Source: Liolophura sinensis (Eukaryota; Mollusca; Polyplacophora; Chitonida; Chitonidae). Taken from it: DNA of 64,000 nt. Positions 1 through 10,390 of this stretch are shown here, one piece after another. The notes under the pieces are model-generated. The model saw nothing but the letters and a program-made list of their open reading frames with translations. It was not told the DNA's origin and ran no database searches. The stretch covers positions 24,029,400 to 24,093,399 of the forward strand of contig NC_088305.1 of NCBI RefSeq assembly GCF_032854445.1, given 5' to 3'. Both the position numbers and the translations under genes were made by a program. How positions within the stretch are numbered: the first letter of the stretch is position 1; each line of letters starts with the position of its first letter.

Positions 1-201
1 GATTACGCATAGGATTTCCATAACGTTACGTCCTTTGATGATTTCAGGCTATATTGTAAACAGAGCCAGGGATACGGTACGCTAACAAACAGTAGGACTA
101 CTGATGACCGACTAATTAGTTTCTTTAATTCGAGCCGTTGAGAAAGGCTCAAAGAATCGAGGGGAAACGGAAGTGGCAAGTTCTTCTTGTAATAAGTTTG
201 C

Positions 202-318
202 TTTTCAAGTATTTCAGGTTAGAAGAGTATTTATTTATTTATTTCAAATATTTCAGGCTAGAAGTGTATTTATTTATTTATTTCAAATATTTCAGGCTAG
301 AAGTGTATTTATTTCCTT
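202..318 (+). repeat. 39-bp tandem repeat, three units
   Basis: Units start near 203, 242 and 281 and share the core tttcaggctagaagtg followed by a TTTA run. They form the left border of a truncated minus-strand SINE-A, and the TTTA run looks like its tail. Because 39 is a multiple of three, a short ORF stays open through the array. Confidence 0.85.
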
Positions 319-419
319 ATTTATTTACGTCATGCTCAGTGGTATTTCACTTGTATGACAGCGGCTAGCATCATGGTGGGAGGAAACTGGGCAGGGTCCA
401 GGGGAAACCCACAGCCATG
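319..419 (-). mobile_element. SINE-A, 3' fragment
   Basis: The reverse complement carries the 3' half of SINE-A: the CCCGGTTTCC-type box, CCACCATAATGCTGGC and the GTGAAATA tail motif, ending at the 39-bp TTTA-rich array. The tRNA-like head is missing. Confidence 0.7.
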
Positions 420-474
420 CCTCTGTGCGTTGTGAACGGCTAATATACAAATGTACTATTATATGTTTGTCGCG

Positions 475-696
475 GGTCCTCCGTGGCAGAGATGGTTAGC
501 ATGGTGCAATGACCCAGGAGCCTCTCACCAGTGTTTCGCTGAGAGTTCGTCCAGCTCACGCTTGCTTCCTCTCCTTCTTGGGAAGGTCTCTCAGCAACCT
601 GCGGATGGTTGTTGGTTTCCCTCGGGCTCTGCCCGGTTTCCTTCCGCCATAATGATGGCTGCCGTTGTAATAGTGAAATATTTAAATAAATAAATA
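475..696 (+). mobile_element. SINE-A, nearly complete, diverged
   Basis: It follows the consensus from the CTCCGTGG head through ACCCAGGAGCCTCTCACC, the diverged B box (GAGTTCGTCC), GCAACCTGCGGATGG and CTCTGCCCGGTTTCC to an (AAAT)n tail. The GAGTACGGCGTAAAACACC segment is deleted. Confidence 0.85.
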
Positions 697-862
697 TATG
701 TTTTTCAATGTATTCTGTAGTGGGTGATGCTTTGATCCCTTGAGTGATTGCATGCTTATCGGTTAATGCTCTACTCAATACCATCTCCCATGTCCGATGA
801 CAGGTATGTTTATTGTTGATGGTAACCAGACAGAGCCACGAGTGAACTTCTTCCAGGAGCCC

Positions 863-1128
863 TGGGGCCTCCGTGGCTCAGTTGGTTAGCGCGCTAGCGC
901 AGCGTAATGACCCAGGAGTCTCTCACCAATGCGGTCGATGTGAGTTCAAGTCCAGCTCATGCTGGCTTCCTCTCCGGCCGTATGTGGGAAGGTCTGCCAG
1001 CAACCTGCGGATGGTCGTGGGTTTCCCCCGGGCTCTGCCCGGTTTCCGCCCACCATAATGCTGGCCGCCGTCGTATGAGTGAAATATTCTTGAGTACGGC
1101 GTAAAACACCAATCAATCAATCAATCAA
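863..1128 (+). mobile_element. SINE-A, full length with TSD (reference copy)
   Basis: This tRNA-derived SINE is bounded by an 11-bp perfect target-site duplication, TCCAGGAGCCC, at 852-862 and 1129-1139. The A-box-like TGGCTCAGTTGG is near 874 and the B box GAGTTCAAGTCC near 942-953. A body with paired CCCGGG/CCCGGTTTCC boxes follows, then GTGAAATATTCTTGAGTACG, GCGTAAAACACC and a (CAAT)n tail. It has no coding capacity. Mobilisation would depend on a partner LINE (known for such elements; the partner is not in the window). Confidence 0.95.
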
Positions 1129-1253
1129 TCCAGGAGCCCGAGCATATTATATTGCGTAAACTTATGTCTTGACTCTATTCTCAGTTAGAATCAATCTCAT
1201 TGCCTCGTTTCGACGACGATCCTTTCATTTTGTAAGGCCTTCTTAATGCTCCA

Positions 1254-1383
1254 TAAGGGAATGTCTTCCTTGAACCTGTGAATGGTCGCGGCCGGGCAGT
1301 GTCCGCTTTCTGCCCACCATATAATGCTGAGGAAAAACACGCCGTCGTGTAAGTGAAAAATTCTTGAGTACGACGTAAAACTA
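1254..1383 (+). mobile_element. SINE-A, 5'-truncated fragment
   Basis: It retains GAATGGTCGCGG, a diverged GCCCACCATATAATGCTG and the tail motif TTCTTGAGTACGACGTAAAA. The head and the terminal tail are lost. Confidence 0.7.
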
Positions 1384-1385
1384 CG

Positions 1386-3490
1386 GAACCTCAGCAAAAG
1401 GTCATATATTCGATGACATAACATTCGAATTACTCAATCCTGCAACTGATTTGTAACATCGAAGAATACACGAGCGCTTTATTTTTCAAATTATCATAGA
1501 TCTTTCTCTATCTACAGCATCCTGAAATAATTTTTTATGAATGTGTGGCTTACAATTTTTAACGAATTCTGCCTGAATATGTTTAATGGCATAAAAGTTC
1601 CTATCACCAAAAAAAAAATAAATAAAAACGAGTAGAAAATTTTCCAAAATGGTCACCATAGCAGTTCACCTTAGCCATACATCGATCTGATTCGCTACAT
1701 GTAGGCGTAAGGGTACAAATGTTCAGAGGACGTTTCTGTTCAATATTAGGCCATATTAACACTTACACTGATCGAGCTATTATACTTCACCCCCTATCCT
1801 TTATGATACCGAAAGTATACTTAAACCCATCCTGTTGTCTTCAGCCCAAATACAATCACAATAATGGTCGATGCTGACCGGAAGAGCACGTGGGTGGAAG
1901 GTCGTTCACATCCCTTAGGGCGCTGAGTAACAATAAGGTCAATGTTGTTGAAAAGATTTACGAAGGAGTTGAGAACGAATACAGCGACAGATTGGGGGAT
2001 ACCCTGCATTAACACGGCGACCATGAAGGCGATATTAGAGATAGTGTAAACCGTGGTCAACAACCCGTTTAGTCGAAGGACAAAGAGTTGTTAAAAAAAT
2101 TACTTAAATCAAACGAAAATCTCTACATTTTCCTTGAGACAGTTTCTTTTCTTAAACGAAGTTTACTCCGCTTCTGTTGTTCTGGAGGTTTTCTTGTTTG
2201 TTTTTGGACTCTTTTTTTTCTTTTGGTTTGTTGGTTTCCGTACAATATTCAAGGGTATGTAATTCAAACCATCGTACATATGGATAACAGGGTTCGCCAA
2301 TGTTCTCCAATGCCATGACTGCGGAAGTCATTTCGAGATTTTCGCCACATCTAAATTTTTGATACACCTGTCTACTTCATGCTTATGTCTTAATGGTTTT
2401 GGCTGGGTTTCCTGACATACACCTTGAATTCCCGTCACAGAAAAGGGTTATGTTCAATAGAACTACATAAATATCTCATTTATATGAACAGCTGTAATCT
2501 ATTTCTTTCAGCCAGTTGCCTATATTCTGCTGTCTGTAAAATCGGTTATATTCGATACCAACATTTCCTTCAGTCAGTGACACCTAACAACCCGAGGTCC
2601 ACACACTGATATGTTGAACGTTCATATTATTAGAAAGAAAATGCAATTAGTATACTTTTTCTAATTCATAATGTTTGACTCCATAGTTTAGTTTCGACAT
2701 CAAGAACTCGCTGCCTCGGGTGACGTCATAATTATTCAAAATTAAGGGATATATGGATTAATTTGGGAATCCTAGTATACGCCATTACCTAACAAACCAC
2801 ACTAAAACCGTTGACGTAAACTTGACAGGGCCTGCAAACATCACATCCGGTAATAATGATGATGATAAGCTTAGATTTATGACGGTTCTCTTCTACTAAA
2901 CCACATCCTGTGAGACATGTTCGTTGAATGAGCCCTGACGCCTATCTATTAAAAGATTTCTGGTAGCTGTAGAGTTTAATGCGGCGTAACTTCTAGGTCT
3001 ATAAACAAGATGCTGTCAGACCATCGGTCCGCGAGCAGTATTTAATCAAGTAACCAGTTCCCCAAGGCTGGCACATGTAATGTGAGTTTTAGCTCTCCTT
3101 TGTAGGATTTGTCGGATATGTTCTTGTAAAGCGCAAAACCAACTCATCAGCTCCTTCAGGGCCGGTGTGGGAACGTTTACCAGGTCTGATCTACTTTCTA
3201 CACCACATTGCTGTGTACAAGCATCCATATTTCCCAGGAATGTAGATGAGAATGGCTTATGAGAAGTGTAGGTGGTGTGTAACGATCTTACTAGACTCCC
3301 GTAAACAGAGCAGCTAGAGTGTTTAAGATTTTGGGTCAAGGTAAAAGGTGATAGTAGCTTAACCATTCACCTTCGAGGAATATTCAACAACAAGTAACAA
3401 TTAACATGGCACTAATAGCCCTGTAACGCGAGCATTAGTTTATTCGCTTAGTTAATAGAATTACAAAAGTCATATTTCTACCAAGTACTT
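1386..3490. other. Largely featureless stretch
   Basis: Apart from the hydrophobic ORF at 1821-2087 and a possible exon relic at 2793-2833, I see only AT-rich sequence without splice-bounded ORFs or repeats. The 106-codon minus ORF at 3046-3366 has no recognised family. Confidence 0.4.
1821..2087 (-). other. Unidentified hydrophobic ORF, possible GPCR helix relic
   Basis: About 88 codons are open on the minus strand, with no ATG at the left end of the frame and a stop at the end. The reading contains LLTTVYTISNIAFMVAVLMQ and then GIPQSVAVFVLNSFVN, that is, two hydrophobic segments. The spacing QG, ten residues, N, two residues, V recalls helix 7 of class B receptors. The P-Q in the middle also resembles helix 6 of class A peptide receptors. 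No clean acceptor with a pyrimidine tract borders it, and no exons for helices 1-6 are visible between it and the 3997 exon. It may be a decayed fragment or chance. Confidence 0.18.
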
Positions 3491-3491
3491 A

Positions 3492-3925
3492 AACTTCCTG
3501 ACGCAATTTGCACTTCCATCCGACATTTGCATTTCCATACTGCAGCCATACTTCCGCAATACAGCTACAGTTCCACACGAAAGTTACACTTCCACCCGAC
3601 ATTTATACTTCAACAAGGCAGTTACATTTCCAGGCGGCATTTAGACTTCCACATGACATTTACACTTCCAAGCGGCATTTACGCTTTCACCTGACAGTTA
3701 CTTCCACACACACGAGGCAATTACACTCCCACACGGCAGTTGTCTTTCCAAAAGGTATTTACAATTCCACATGACATTTACACTTCCAACCGGCATTTAC
3801 ACTTTTACACGACAGTTACAGGCCCAAGCGGCATTTACATTTCCACATGACATTTTCACTTTCTACGAGGCAGTCACACTTCCACACAACAGTTTCTTTT
3901 CCACAAGGCGGTCACAATTACACAA
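3492..3925 (+). repeat. Degenerate 19-bp minisatellite
   Basis: About 20 units of roughly 19-22 bp fit the pattern cACTTCCAcacGgCATTTA, heavily diverged. The array starts about 70 bp beyond the donor of the receptor exon at 3997 and lies in the following intron. The 88-codon ORF across it is a by-product. Confidence 0.75.
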
Positions 3926-3996
3926 GTGACAATTCTGCGCCCAGTCTACTCTTCCATAACTTACACTTACACAGAGATGTTGAATAATGAACTCAC

Positions 3997-4107
3997 CAGA
4001 TACTCTAAAGCCGTTGATGTATGTTGGACATGACTGGTAAGCTTCTGCCCCTAAAACCGTGTTCTGCCAGCATAGGATTCCATCCCACGTACTGTTACAG
4101 TGGCCCT
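3997..4107 (-). CDS. Class B (secretin-family) GPCR, hormone-receptor-domain exon 3
   Basis: This 111-bp exon has a good acceptor (ttatttgcag, from 4108) and donor (gtgagt, 3991-3996). Joined to the preceding exon it reads GHCNSTWDGILCWQNT, then about ten residues, then SCPTYINGFRVS. The pattern CNxTWDGxLCWxxTxxGxxxYQxCPxY is diagnostic of the extracellular hormone-binding domain of class B peptide-hormone GPCRs and is closest, from memory, to calcitonin-type receptors. Cysteines 2, 3 and 4, the ligand-pocket tryptophans and an N-glycosylation sequon (NST) are visible. Cysteines 5 and 6 and the seven-helix domain should lie in later exons at lower coordinates or beyond base 1. The family assignment is strong; the subfamily (calcitonin/DH31, PDF, CRF or PTH type) cannot be settled from this part. 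Confidence 0.88.
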
Positions 4108-5354
4108 CTGCAAATAATTATAACATATTTAATTATACTTAATATCTACACAAGGACCTATGCGTCATCTTGTTTTTCAGTAGAAGATAAGCACTGAGCA
4201 AAATATCTGAAAGTGCCATTTTGTGACCATTTGGGAAATGAACTCCCTACCCGACAACATGGCGAATGTTGTCGATTTTGAATATTCGGTTTAAGCAATC
4301 AAATTGATTATTATTTGTGGTTTGTATGAACAGACGTGTTTCGTCGCAGATAACAGCTTCAGTCTATAATAGATAATATAAAACACTTCATTAACTACGG
4401 GACCAACTACATGTATCTCCACAGATTATATCCTGTCTATACAGACCTTTCCGTAAACTGTCCATTTCCCTTTGAGTCAGGCGCGTGTATAATCATGTTA
4501 CATCCTGTGGATACTCCTGCTTGATAAGGGCATGGAACTGTGCTAAGTTAGCGTTCATTTATAATGTCAACAGAATGAAATAAAAAATGCTGCTTAGACC
4601 AAATGGGCTTTGTCTTGACGAAGAAACAGCAATCTTTTATAAATGTATATATCTACTGTACATTTAATAAAAATACGAGCATTTTACTTTTTAATGTATT
4701 ACTACATCCTGGAGAGCATATATATCACGTAAATCTCACTACAAAAGAACAAACTGAGGAATATTTCCATTTTTTTCCTAATATGGCATCCACATTCCAG
4801 ACTACATACATGTAGGCTTATACAACAACACGAAATAGAAGTTACGACAAAACTCTAGAAAACATCGTGATGAAAACAATAATCCTTAGTGGAATTCATA
4901 TAATGTATTGAGTAGAACACCAACAGATAAGTATATGGAATTTTAAACCAGTTGTATTGAAAACCGCGTTCTTCTGCAATTAGAAAACTTAAAACTGAGA
5001 GAACTAGATAGTGTGTATCGGTAAAAATGACGAAAAATTCAACGCACGGTTATGTCCCAGGTCCACAATACAAAGAACGAATAATACTGCATGCAGTTAA
5101 AGACTACATTTATTTGTCACGTTATTCCACTACAAGCTGTATGCCTAGATAATTTGATATCTGAAGACAATGCTGGAATCCTTCTACAATTGTACATTTA
5201 TTCGGAAACACAGGCATAATCCACTAGTGGGGGGCAAAAATCATGTGACATGTTACAAAAGCAAAACGTCCCGGAAAAATTCAAATTCATCGTGACGCCA
5301 ACACCTACCTGGATGATATAATATATATATATATACAGGAATAACTAAAACGCT

Positions 5355-5410
5355 TCCAATGTAGGCCAAACTCGGGTCACCGCTTGGCGCTCAGCACTGA
5401 GAGGTTAGAT
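5355..5410 (+). mobile_element. Possible SINE-B/C fragment
   Basis: The reverse complement of cgcttggcgctcagcact and its flank matches the body segment CTCTAACCTCTCAG..GAACGCCAAGC of SINE-B/C. It abuts a SINE-A tail. Confidence 0.35.
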
Positions 5411-5475
5411 TTATTTTATTTATTCGTTTGATTGGTGTTTTACGCCGTACTCATATTTCACTTATATGACTACAG
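5411..5475 (-). mobile_element. SINE-A, 3' tail fragment
   Basis: The segment contains TTTATTCGTTTGATTGGTG, TTTTACGCCGTACTCATAT and TTCACTTATA, which is the reverse complement of the SINE-A 3' end and tail. Confidence 0.7.
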
Positions 5476-5663
5476 ATGGCTCCTTGGCATTGTTTTCATG
5501 TTAATATAGACTAAATATAATAATAACACAGCATTTTGAGTACATCTGGACCAGTGACGTTTAATAAGCCTGCTTAGTCATGGTGCCAATAGCATCGAAT
5601 TGACTACTACTTATGCATTTACATGAACAGTTAGAAAAAACTCTAACTGAAGTGAAAAGACAA

Positions 5664-5737
5664 AAGGCCGTATTTCACCTGTTACGTGTTACCATTCTCA
5701 ACTATCACACAGGCGCCGCCGCTCCGGATTTACTTAA
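5664..5737 (+). repeat. 47/48-bp minisatellite family, single-unit copy
   Basis: The family flank GGCCGTATTTCACCTG, TTACGTGTTACCATT and CTATCACAC is followed by one unit-like stretch, GCCGCCGCTCCGGATTTAC. See the expanded copy at 44042. Confidence 0.55.
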
Positions 5738-7097
5738 TCATTAAGATATCGCCTTGTATGTTAGAATAACAGAATAGATTCTACATGTAATAGAATAAGT
5801 GCAGTTGTAATGCATGCACATGTATGTCTACCTTTAGTTTCTTTTGACATAGTGTCAAGATACAAATTTCATTAAACTGATGTTGTCCCACTAATTTCCA
5901 TGCTTAATCGTCCTATTTACCCAAACTTTCTTCCATCCCACCTGTGTATTCTGCTGATAGAGGCAACAAGAACCACTAACGGTGTGTATATATGTCTTTA
6001 ACATGTTTGAATGGGAAACTTTCTTGACTTTACCCGAAGTTTAGCGGAAGCTGTGATCATTCTATGGACATGCGCGAAACGCACAATGCAGTACAAAGAA
6101 GCAGGGGAGATAACATAGTTTTACTAAAACTTACATACATGCCTCTGTGCATAACTGCTGAATTACAGAGTTTAACAGAAATATCATTGATTTTAATTTT
6201 CATCTCAGACAAGGAATTGGTGTTTTTGTCCGCAGAGCAAACTCCTAGATTCACAGAAACGTTCCATACCGACTGGGACCACCCGTTTAATGGTGAACAG
6301 GCGGTCTTTAGCTGAGAGTCGGTGTTTGAAACAGTGGTGTGGAGCGTCAAATAGCCTAAACCATCGTCATTATTTCAAAGGCATGGTGTTAAGCCGTCTG
6401 GAATCTTAGCTGCAACACTTATTTGATATGCCGTCGAAGCAGGTGGTATGTCGATATCATGATGATTTTCTCCCTCAAGCCTCTGGCGCAATCAACGGAT
6501 GGGGGCAGAGACTAGGGTCGTGTGGGAGAGTTGGTAAGACATGGAACTCCACAATAATGATATTATCTCCACGTGAGTCGCTTACATGAAAGACAAAGGG
6601 ACAGCCAGACAAAAAAATCAATAACTTAATCCGCACTTCAATAAAACCATAGCTTCACAAATAAAATTTATCTTCCTGGAAACCAACATCAGGAAACTGA
6701 ACCAATATTTTCAACCAATAGAAGCACAATACTTAATATTAATACCTACTGCGTTGAATGCACCACATTCACCGCACTATATATGATCGCTCCTTTATTT
6801 TCATTAATATTGATTTTGCGACATTGGGCACTAGATTTGAATTTGAAATGCACTTAGAACTTCACACAGATGTTACCGACCCTTTCTTTCTGACAACTAT
6901 TCAGTGTCATTCGTCCCTTGCAGGTACCCAGCTTCGTATACCTTTTTGGGAGAAAATGGTATGACGATTGTGTCAGAAACTATGACAAGTCATTTCTGTA
7001 TTTTTTACTTAAAGTATACATTCGTGCCAAGTAAAGGTCAATATGTTCATATAATTGTACTCATGTGTAAAAGCTTCCAATCGATTTATTTGTACAT

Positions 7098-7170
7098 ACA
7101 TGTGGAAAACGTATGTACATTTGTAAAACAAATATTTATTTGTGCACATGTACAAAAGATTTCCACATGT
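7098..7170. repeat. 73-bp imperfect palindrome
   Basis: The stretch begins ACATGTGGAAA and ends TTTCCACATGT. Internal blocks GTACAT and ACAAAT pair with their complements across a TATTTA centre, so it can fold into a hairpin. No TSD or flanking transposon was recognised. Confidence 0.6.
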
Positions 7171-7209
7171 TTAAGAAGGAAATAGATGTACGTGCAATTG
7201 GAGAATAAA

Positions 7210-7382
7210 ATGTCAAGATGGCTTGCCACAAGAAACAGGCCATATCTTTTCGCTCAAGACTCTCCTATAGTATCTGGTTTGACGTCTAGTGTTGTGGTTT
7301 TAACGGCTGATCGTCAACTACCAGAGGAGTATTGTCACGGAAACAGTCGCCTTATGCAGTCTTTAGAAAGTCAAGACGACAG
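7210..7382 (+). other. Exon-like ORF with perfect donor, unidentified
   Basis: A plus-strand reading from ATG at 7210 (A at -3) starts MSRWLATRNRPYLFAQ and ends in a perfect donor, gacag/gtaagtg, at 7382/7383. No matching downstream exon was found, and the reading is only about 58 codons. It would lie antisense inside intron 2 of the receptor gene. Chance is possible. Confidence 0.15.
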
Positions 7383-7849
7383 GTAAGTGACAAGAGGGGG
7401 TATAAAGAGCTTGTACAGTTTTCAGAGGGGTTGGACACGATTAGGTTACATGGCATATTGTTGACAGGAATTAAGTACTCGCTCGATGTGATGGCCGACG
7501 AGAACAGAAACAGTTATTCCGGCTCACAGACAATAGAACCTCTGTCCAAGATGCTTCTGCTCCTGAAAGTGTAAATATTATCTTCACAGGATTTGCCATT
7601 TAGTTATTAAATCCGACTGAAGCTGTCATTCTTAGTGTGCTGGTTTTTGGATAGGCTTAGGGCTGCGAGGAACCATGTGTCTGTCGGTCAGTTATATTGG
7701 TAGTTTACCGGTCAAGAGGGAGTTATTGTTTCTTCATAGGGAATTTTACAACGGAAAATATGCAAGACTTCGATAACTACTTTACAGGATAAAGGAAACC
7801 CCAGGCAGACAAACATGAGTAGTTAAAGGTATATTAAATTGAGGCTCTA

Positions 7850-8108
7850 CGTAAGGCCATCCTCGCCAACGCGACCCCCATTGTCTCGATCCGTCCATGG
7901 CCCTTTGCTGGCTCATTATTATAAAACGTCGTTCTCGTCGCAAACGATCGATCTAAGATCAATGACACCTTGTGTTCGAATCCCACTCTTGCTGGTTAGA
8001 CTAACTTTTAATCATAAGGATTGTCAGCTACTTGGTTTGCGAGTTGTGCTCCGGTTTCACTCAACCATATGTGAGCTACTTCAGTTAAACACCAGTCAGA
8101 GAAATAAA
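7850..8108 (+). mobile_element. SINE-D, diverged tRNA-derived SINE
   Basis: A clear B box (GTGTTCGAATCCC, near 7972) is followed by CTCTTGCTGG, a GTGCTCCGGTTTCACTC body box and the tail TTAAACACCAGTCAGAGAAA TAAATAA. The body box and tail resemble the 3' part of SINE-A. The head is decayed. Confidence 0.5.
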
Positions 8109-8246
8109 TAACGTCAGTTGATCGCACGACTAGCTGACCATAATAGTTGACACAAGCAATCCTGAGTCAGAATTTCAAAAAAACAGCTTTACCTCCAAAT
8201 GTCTACCTTAAATGTTCCACTTAAGTCCTTTTAGTGTAAAAAAATA

Positions 8247-8425
8247 TTGTATTTATTGTTATGTTTGATGTTATACCGCGTAAGAGCATTTCACTTCTAT
8301 GACGCATACCAAGAATATGGTGGAAGAAAGCAAATGTGCATGTAGTCATGTATACGAGCGGAGAGGAAGCCAGCATAAACTGAACTTGAACTGACAGCGA
8401 CCGCATTGAGAGACTTGTGTCATTC
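8247..8425 (-). mobile_element. SINE-A, diverged minus copy
   Basis: The segment includes GCATTTCACTTCTATGACG, GAGAGGAAGCCAGCAT, a reverse-complement B box (TTGAACTGACAGCGACC) and CGCATTGAGAGACT. The GGTTTCC and CTGCGGATGG blocks are mostly lost. Confidence 0.65.
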
Positions 8426-9504
8426 TGCACGCTAATCACATCGCACGCTAATCACATCGGCCACTGTGCGCTTGTACTCCTTTTCGCTATTATATATGGA
8501 GTACTGTTAAAAGTCAACCCCCAAGCCTTGACAATAACCCTATTATTATGTACTTTAACCATTAAGTCAAGAACTTTCCGGAGCAGAGCTGAACGGGGGT
8601 AAAAAGAATAAACAACTTTGAGATAAAACTGGTGGGCTTTATTTTGACACTGCTACATAGTAGTTGGAAATGTAATCGTCTAACGGGCGAAACTTTGTAA
8701 GACGCAGACATTCAAGGACTTTAACAATCAAGTATAATAAACGAATTTTAATTTGCTTCCACCTTTATAGTGAGCTTCTCACAAGGTACAAATTTGGACA
8801 GTTAGCTATTTTGTCTAAATAGAGGATGTATATCGCATACATGTGGACAGGTCATATTTCTGGACAGTGACGAATACGTTAGCACCATTTGCATGAGAAA
8901 CCGCTCCTTGACTAGAAAAATGATCCACGACTTAATCTGCATATGAGTTTCCCTCTTTCAAATCAGCGTTCACTTTAATAATAACACCAAGCAAGAGAGA
9001 ATAACAATTTCCAGTAAAAAAATGTCACCATCTTGTTAAATGCAGATATTACTTGCTTTAATTAGATGCATACGAACACAACACCTGCGGGAACCATTAC
9101 GCCCGCTATTTATAGACAAAACATTGTTAAGCAAACGGTGTCCCGTCACAGAAGGCAATTCCACACATCGGTTCAAACGAGGAAGGTTGAGGGCACGACA
9201 TTACTAAGCTTCCATATCTCATCAATTCTGTGACACGAAGAATAATAATCACAAATGGCTTACTTTTCTAAAGGTCATTTATGTTTCCTGTACATTTATT
9301 TAGATTGAGGTCTTTGAAGAGTGTTATAAAATGAAATGGTTTACTATAGAAACCCATCGTTAATGGATAGAGAAATCAGGATTTGCTTTTAGCAACAAAT
9401 AAACGACTTTGGTTGGTTTTTATTTGTGCTTTATTCGTCAGCCTGGTGTCCCTGGTATAAGTTAGATATTCTTCTAACATAAACTGCTCTAACAAAATTC
9501 ACAT

Positions 9505-9550
9505 ATGTATTTGATTGGTGTTTTTCACTTAGCCAAGCCCAGGAAAACAC
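9505..9550 (-). mobile_element. SINE-A tail remnant
   Basis: Only TTTGATTGGTGTTTTTCACT is recognisable as the SINE-A 3' end. Confidence 0.35.
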
Positions 9551-9801
9551 AGGTCAATTTAAGTAAACAATTTCATTCACGACCACTTTCTTCCCTCCTG
9601 ATGGACGTCTTTGAGTAAGATTTTCTTAAGATAAAAGTCTGCATAAAGATGAAGCGAGAATCAAGAGAAAGGTCAACTAAAACGTGTCTCTGAAAATATG
9701 TTCGTTTACGTGTTTAGATTTCCTTCACTGAATAAATGCGGTCAGTTGTTTCAATCGTAAGATTGGCTTCATGGATCGTCCCGCCAGTGGCAAGGTACTC
9801 T

Positions 9802-9877
9802 GAAGGTTACGTCCTTTTTAATTTATATTCACCTTCATTGAAGGTTGCGTCCTTTTTAATTTATGTTCACCTACATG
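9802..9877 (+). repeat. 38-bp tandem duplication
   Basis: Two adjacent copies share the cores GAAGGTTACGTCCTTTTTAA and GAAGGTTGCGTCCTTTTTAA followed by TTTAT(A/G)TTCACCT. They differ by only a few bases. Confidence 0.85.
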
Positions 9878-9991
9878 TGGATTTCTTGAGAATAATTTAT
9901 TATACATCAGTTATCTTTTACTCACTAACAATAAGGGCTAATCTAACATTTAAAACTGCGTTTGAAGTGGGATAAACTTGTGTCATTTAAG

Positions 9992-10116
9992 TATTTATTT
10001 ATTCATTTATTTATTTATTTGATTGGTGTTTTACGCCGAATGTCGACTATGTCTGACAAACTCCTGCAACGAAATTATAAATCTAAGCCCGACGTCGTCA
10101 AAGATATAGTAAGTTG

Positions 10117-10149
<33 letters not shown>

Positions 10150-10390
10150 GTTTTTACGTGCTCAACAATATTTCACTTATACGACAGTGGTCAGCATTAT
10201 GGTGGGAGGAAACCGGGCAGAGCCTGGGGAAAACCCACGACCATCCGCAGGTTGCTGGCAGACCTTCCCCTCATACGTCTGGAGGGGAAGCCAGCATGAG
10301 CTGGACTTGAACTCACAGCGACTGCATTGGTGAGAGACTCCTAGGTAATTACGCTGCGCTAGCGTGATAACCAACTGAGCCACGGAGGCC
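9992..10390 (-). mobile_element. Composite SINE-A with transduced 66-bp segment
   Basis: Read on the minus strand, a full SINE-A (10390 down to about 10117, (CAAT)n tail) is followed by a 66-bp segment (10105-10040) and then by a second SINE-A 3' end, CGGCGTAAAACACC with an (AAAT)n tail (10037-9992). One 15-bp repeat, CTTGTGTCATTTAAG, flanks the whole unit at 9977-9991 and 10390-10404 (its first C may belong to the element). The unit therefore inserted as a single RNA-derived piece. The 66-bp segment recurs beside the SINE at 22 kb. Confidence 0.9.

Noticed and set aside
863-940. tRNA gene
   Set aside because: A- and B-box-like sequences are present, but no closed cloverleaf or acceptor stem is seen, and the unit recurs as a full SINE with TSDs.
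873-1120. Short ORFs across SINE copies (here and at 10145, 10177, 28199, 28237, 41981, 42109)
   Set aside because: They are translations of SINE-A in either orientation; the same peptides recur at every copy.
2152-2367. Minus ORF containing KFRCGEN as the second half of the hormone-receptor domain
   Set aside because: The expected G-x-W after the cysteine is missing and the only acceptor gives the wrong phase for joining to the exon at 3997.
3046-3366. 106-codon minus ORF as the next receptor exon
   Set aside because: It lacks the remaining conserved Cys/Trp pattern, and no acceptor in the right phase was found.
9992-10390. Two independent SINE insertions side by side
   Set aside because: Only one TSD pair exists and it encloses both tails and the 66-bp segment, which fits a single insertion better.
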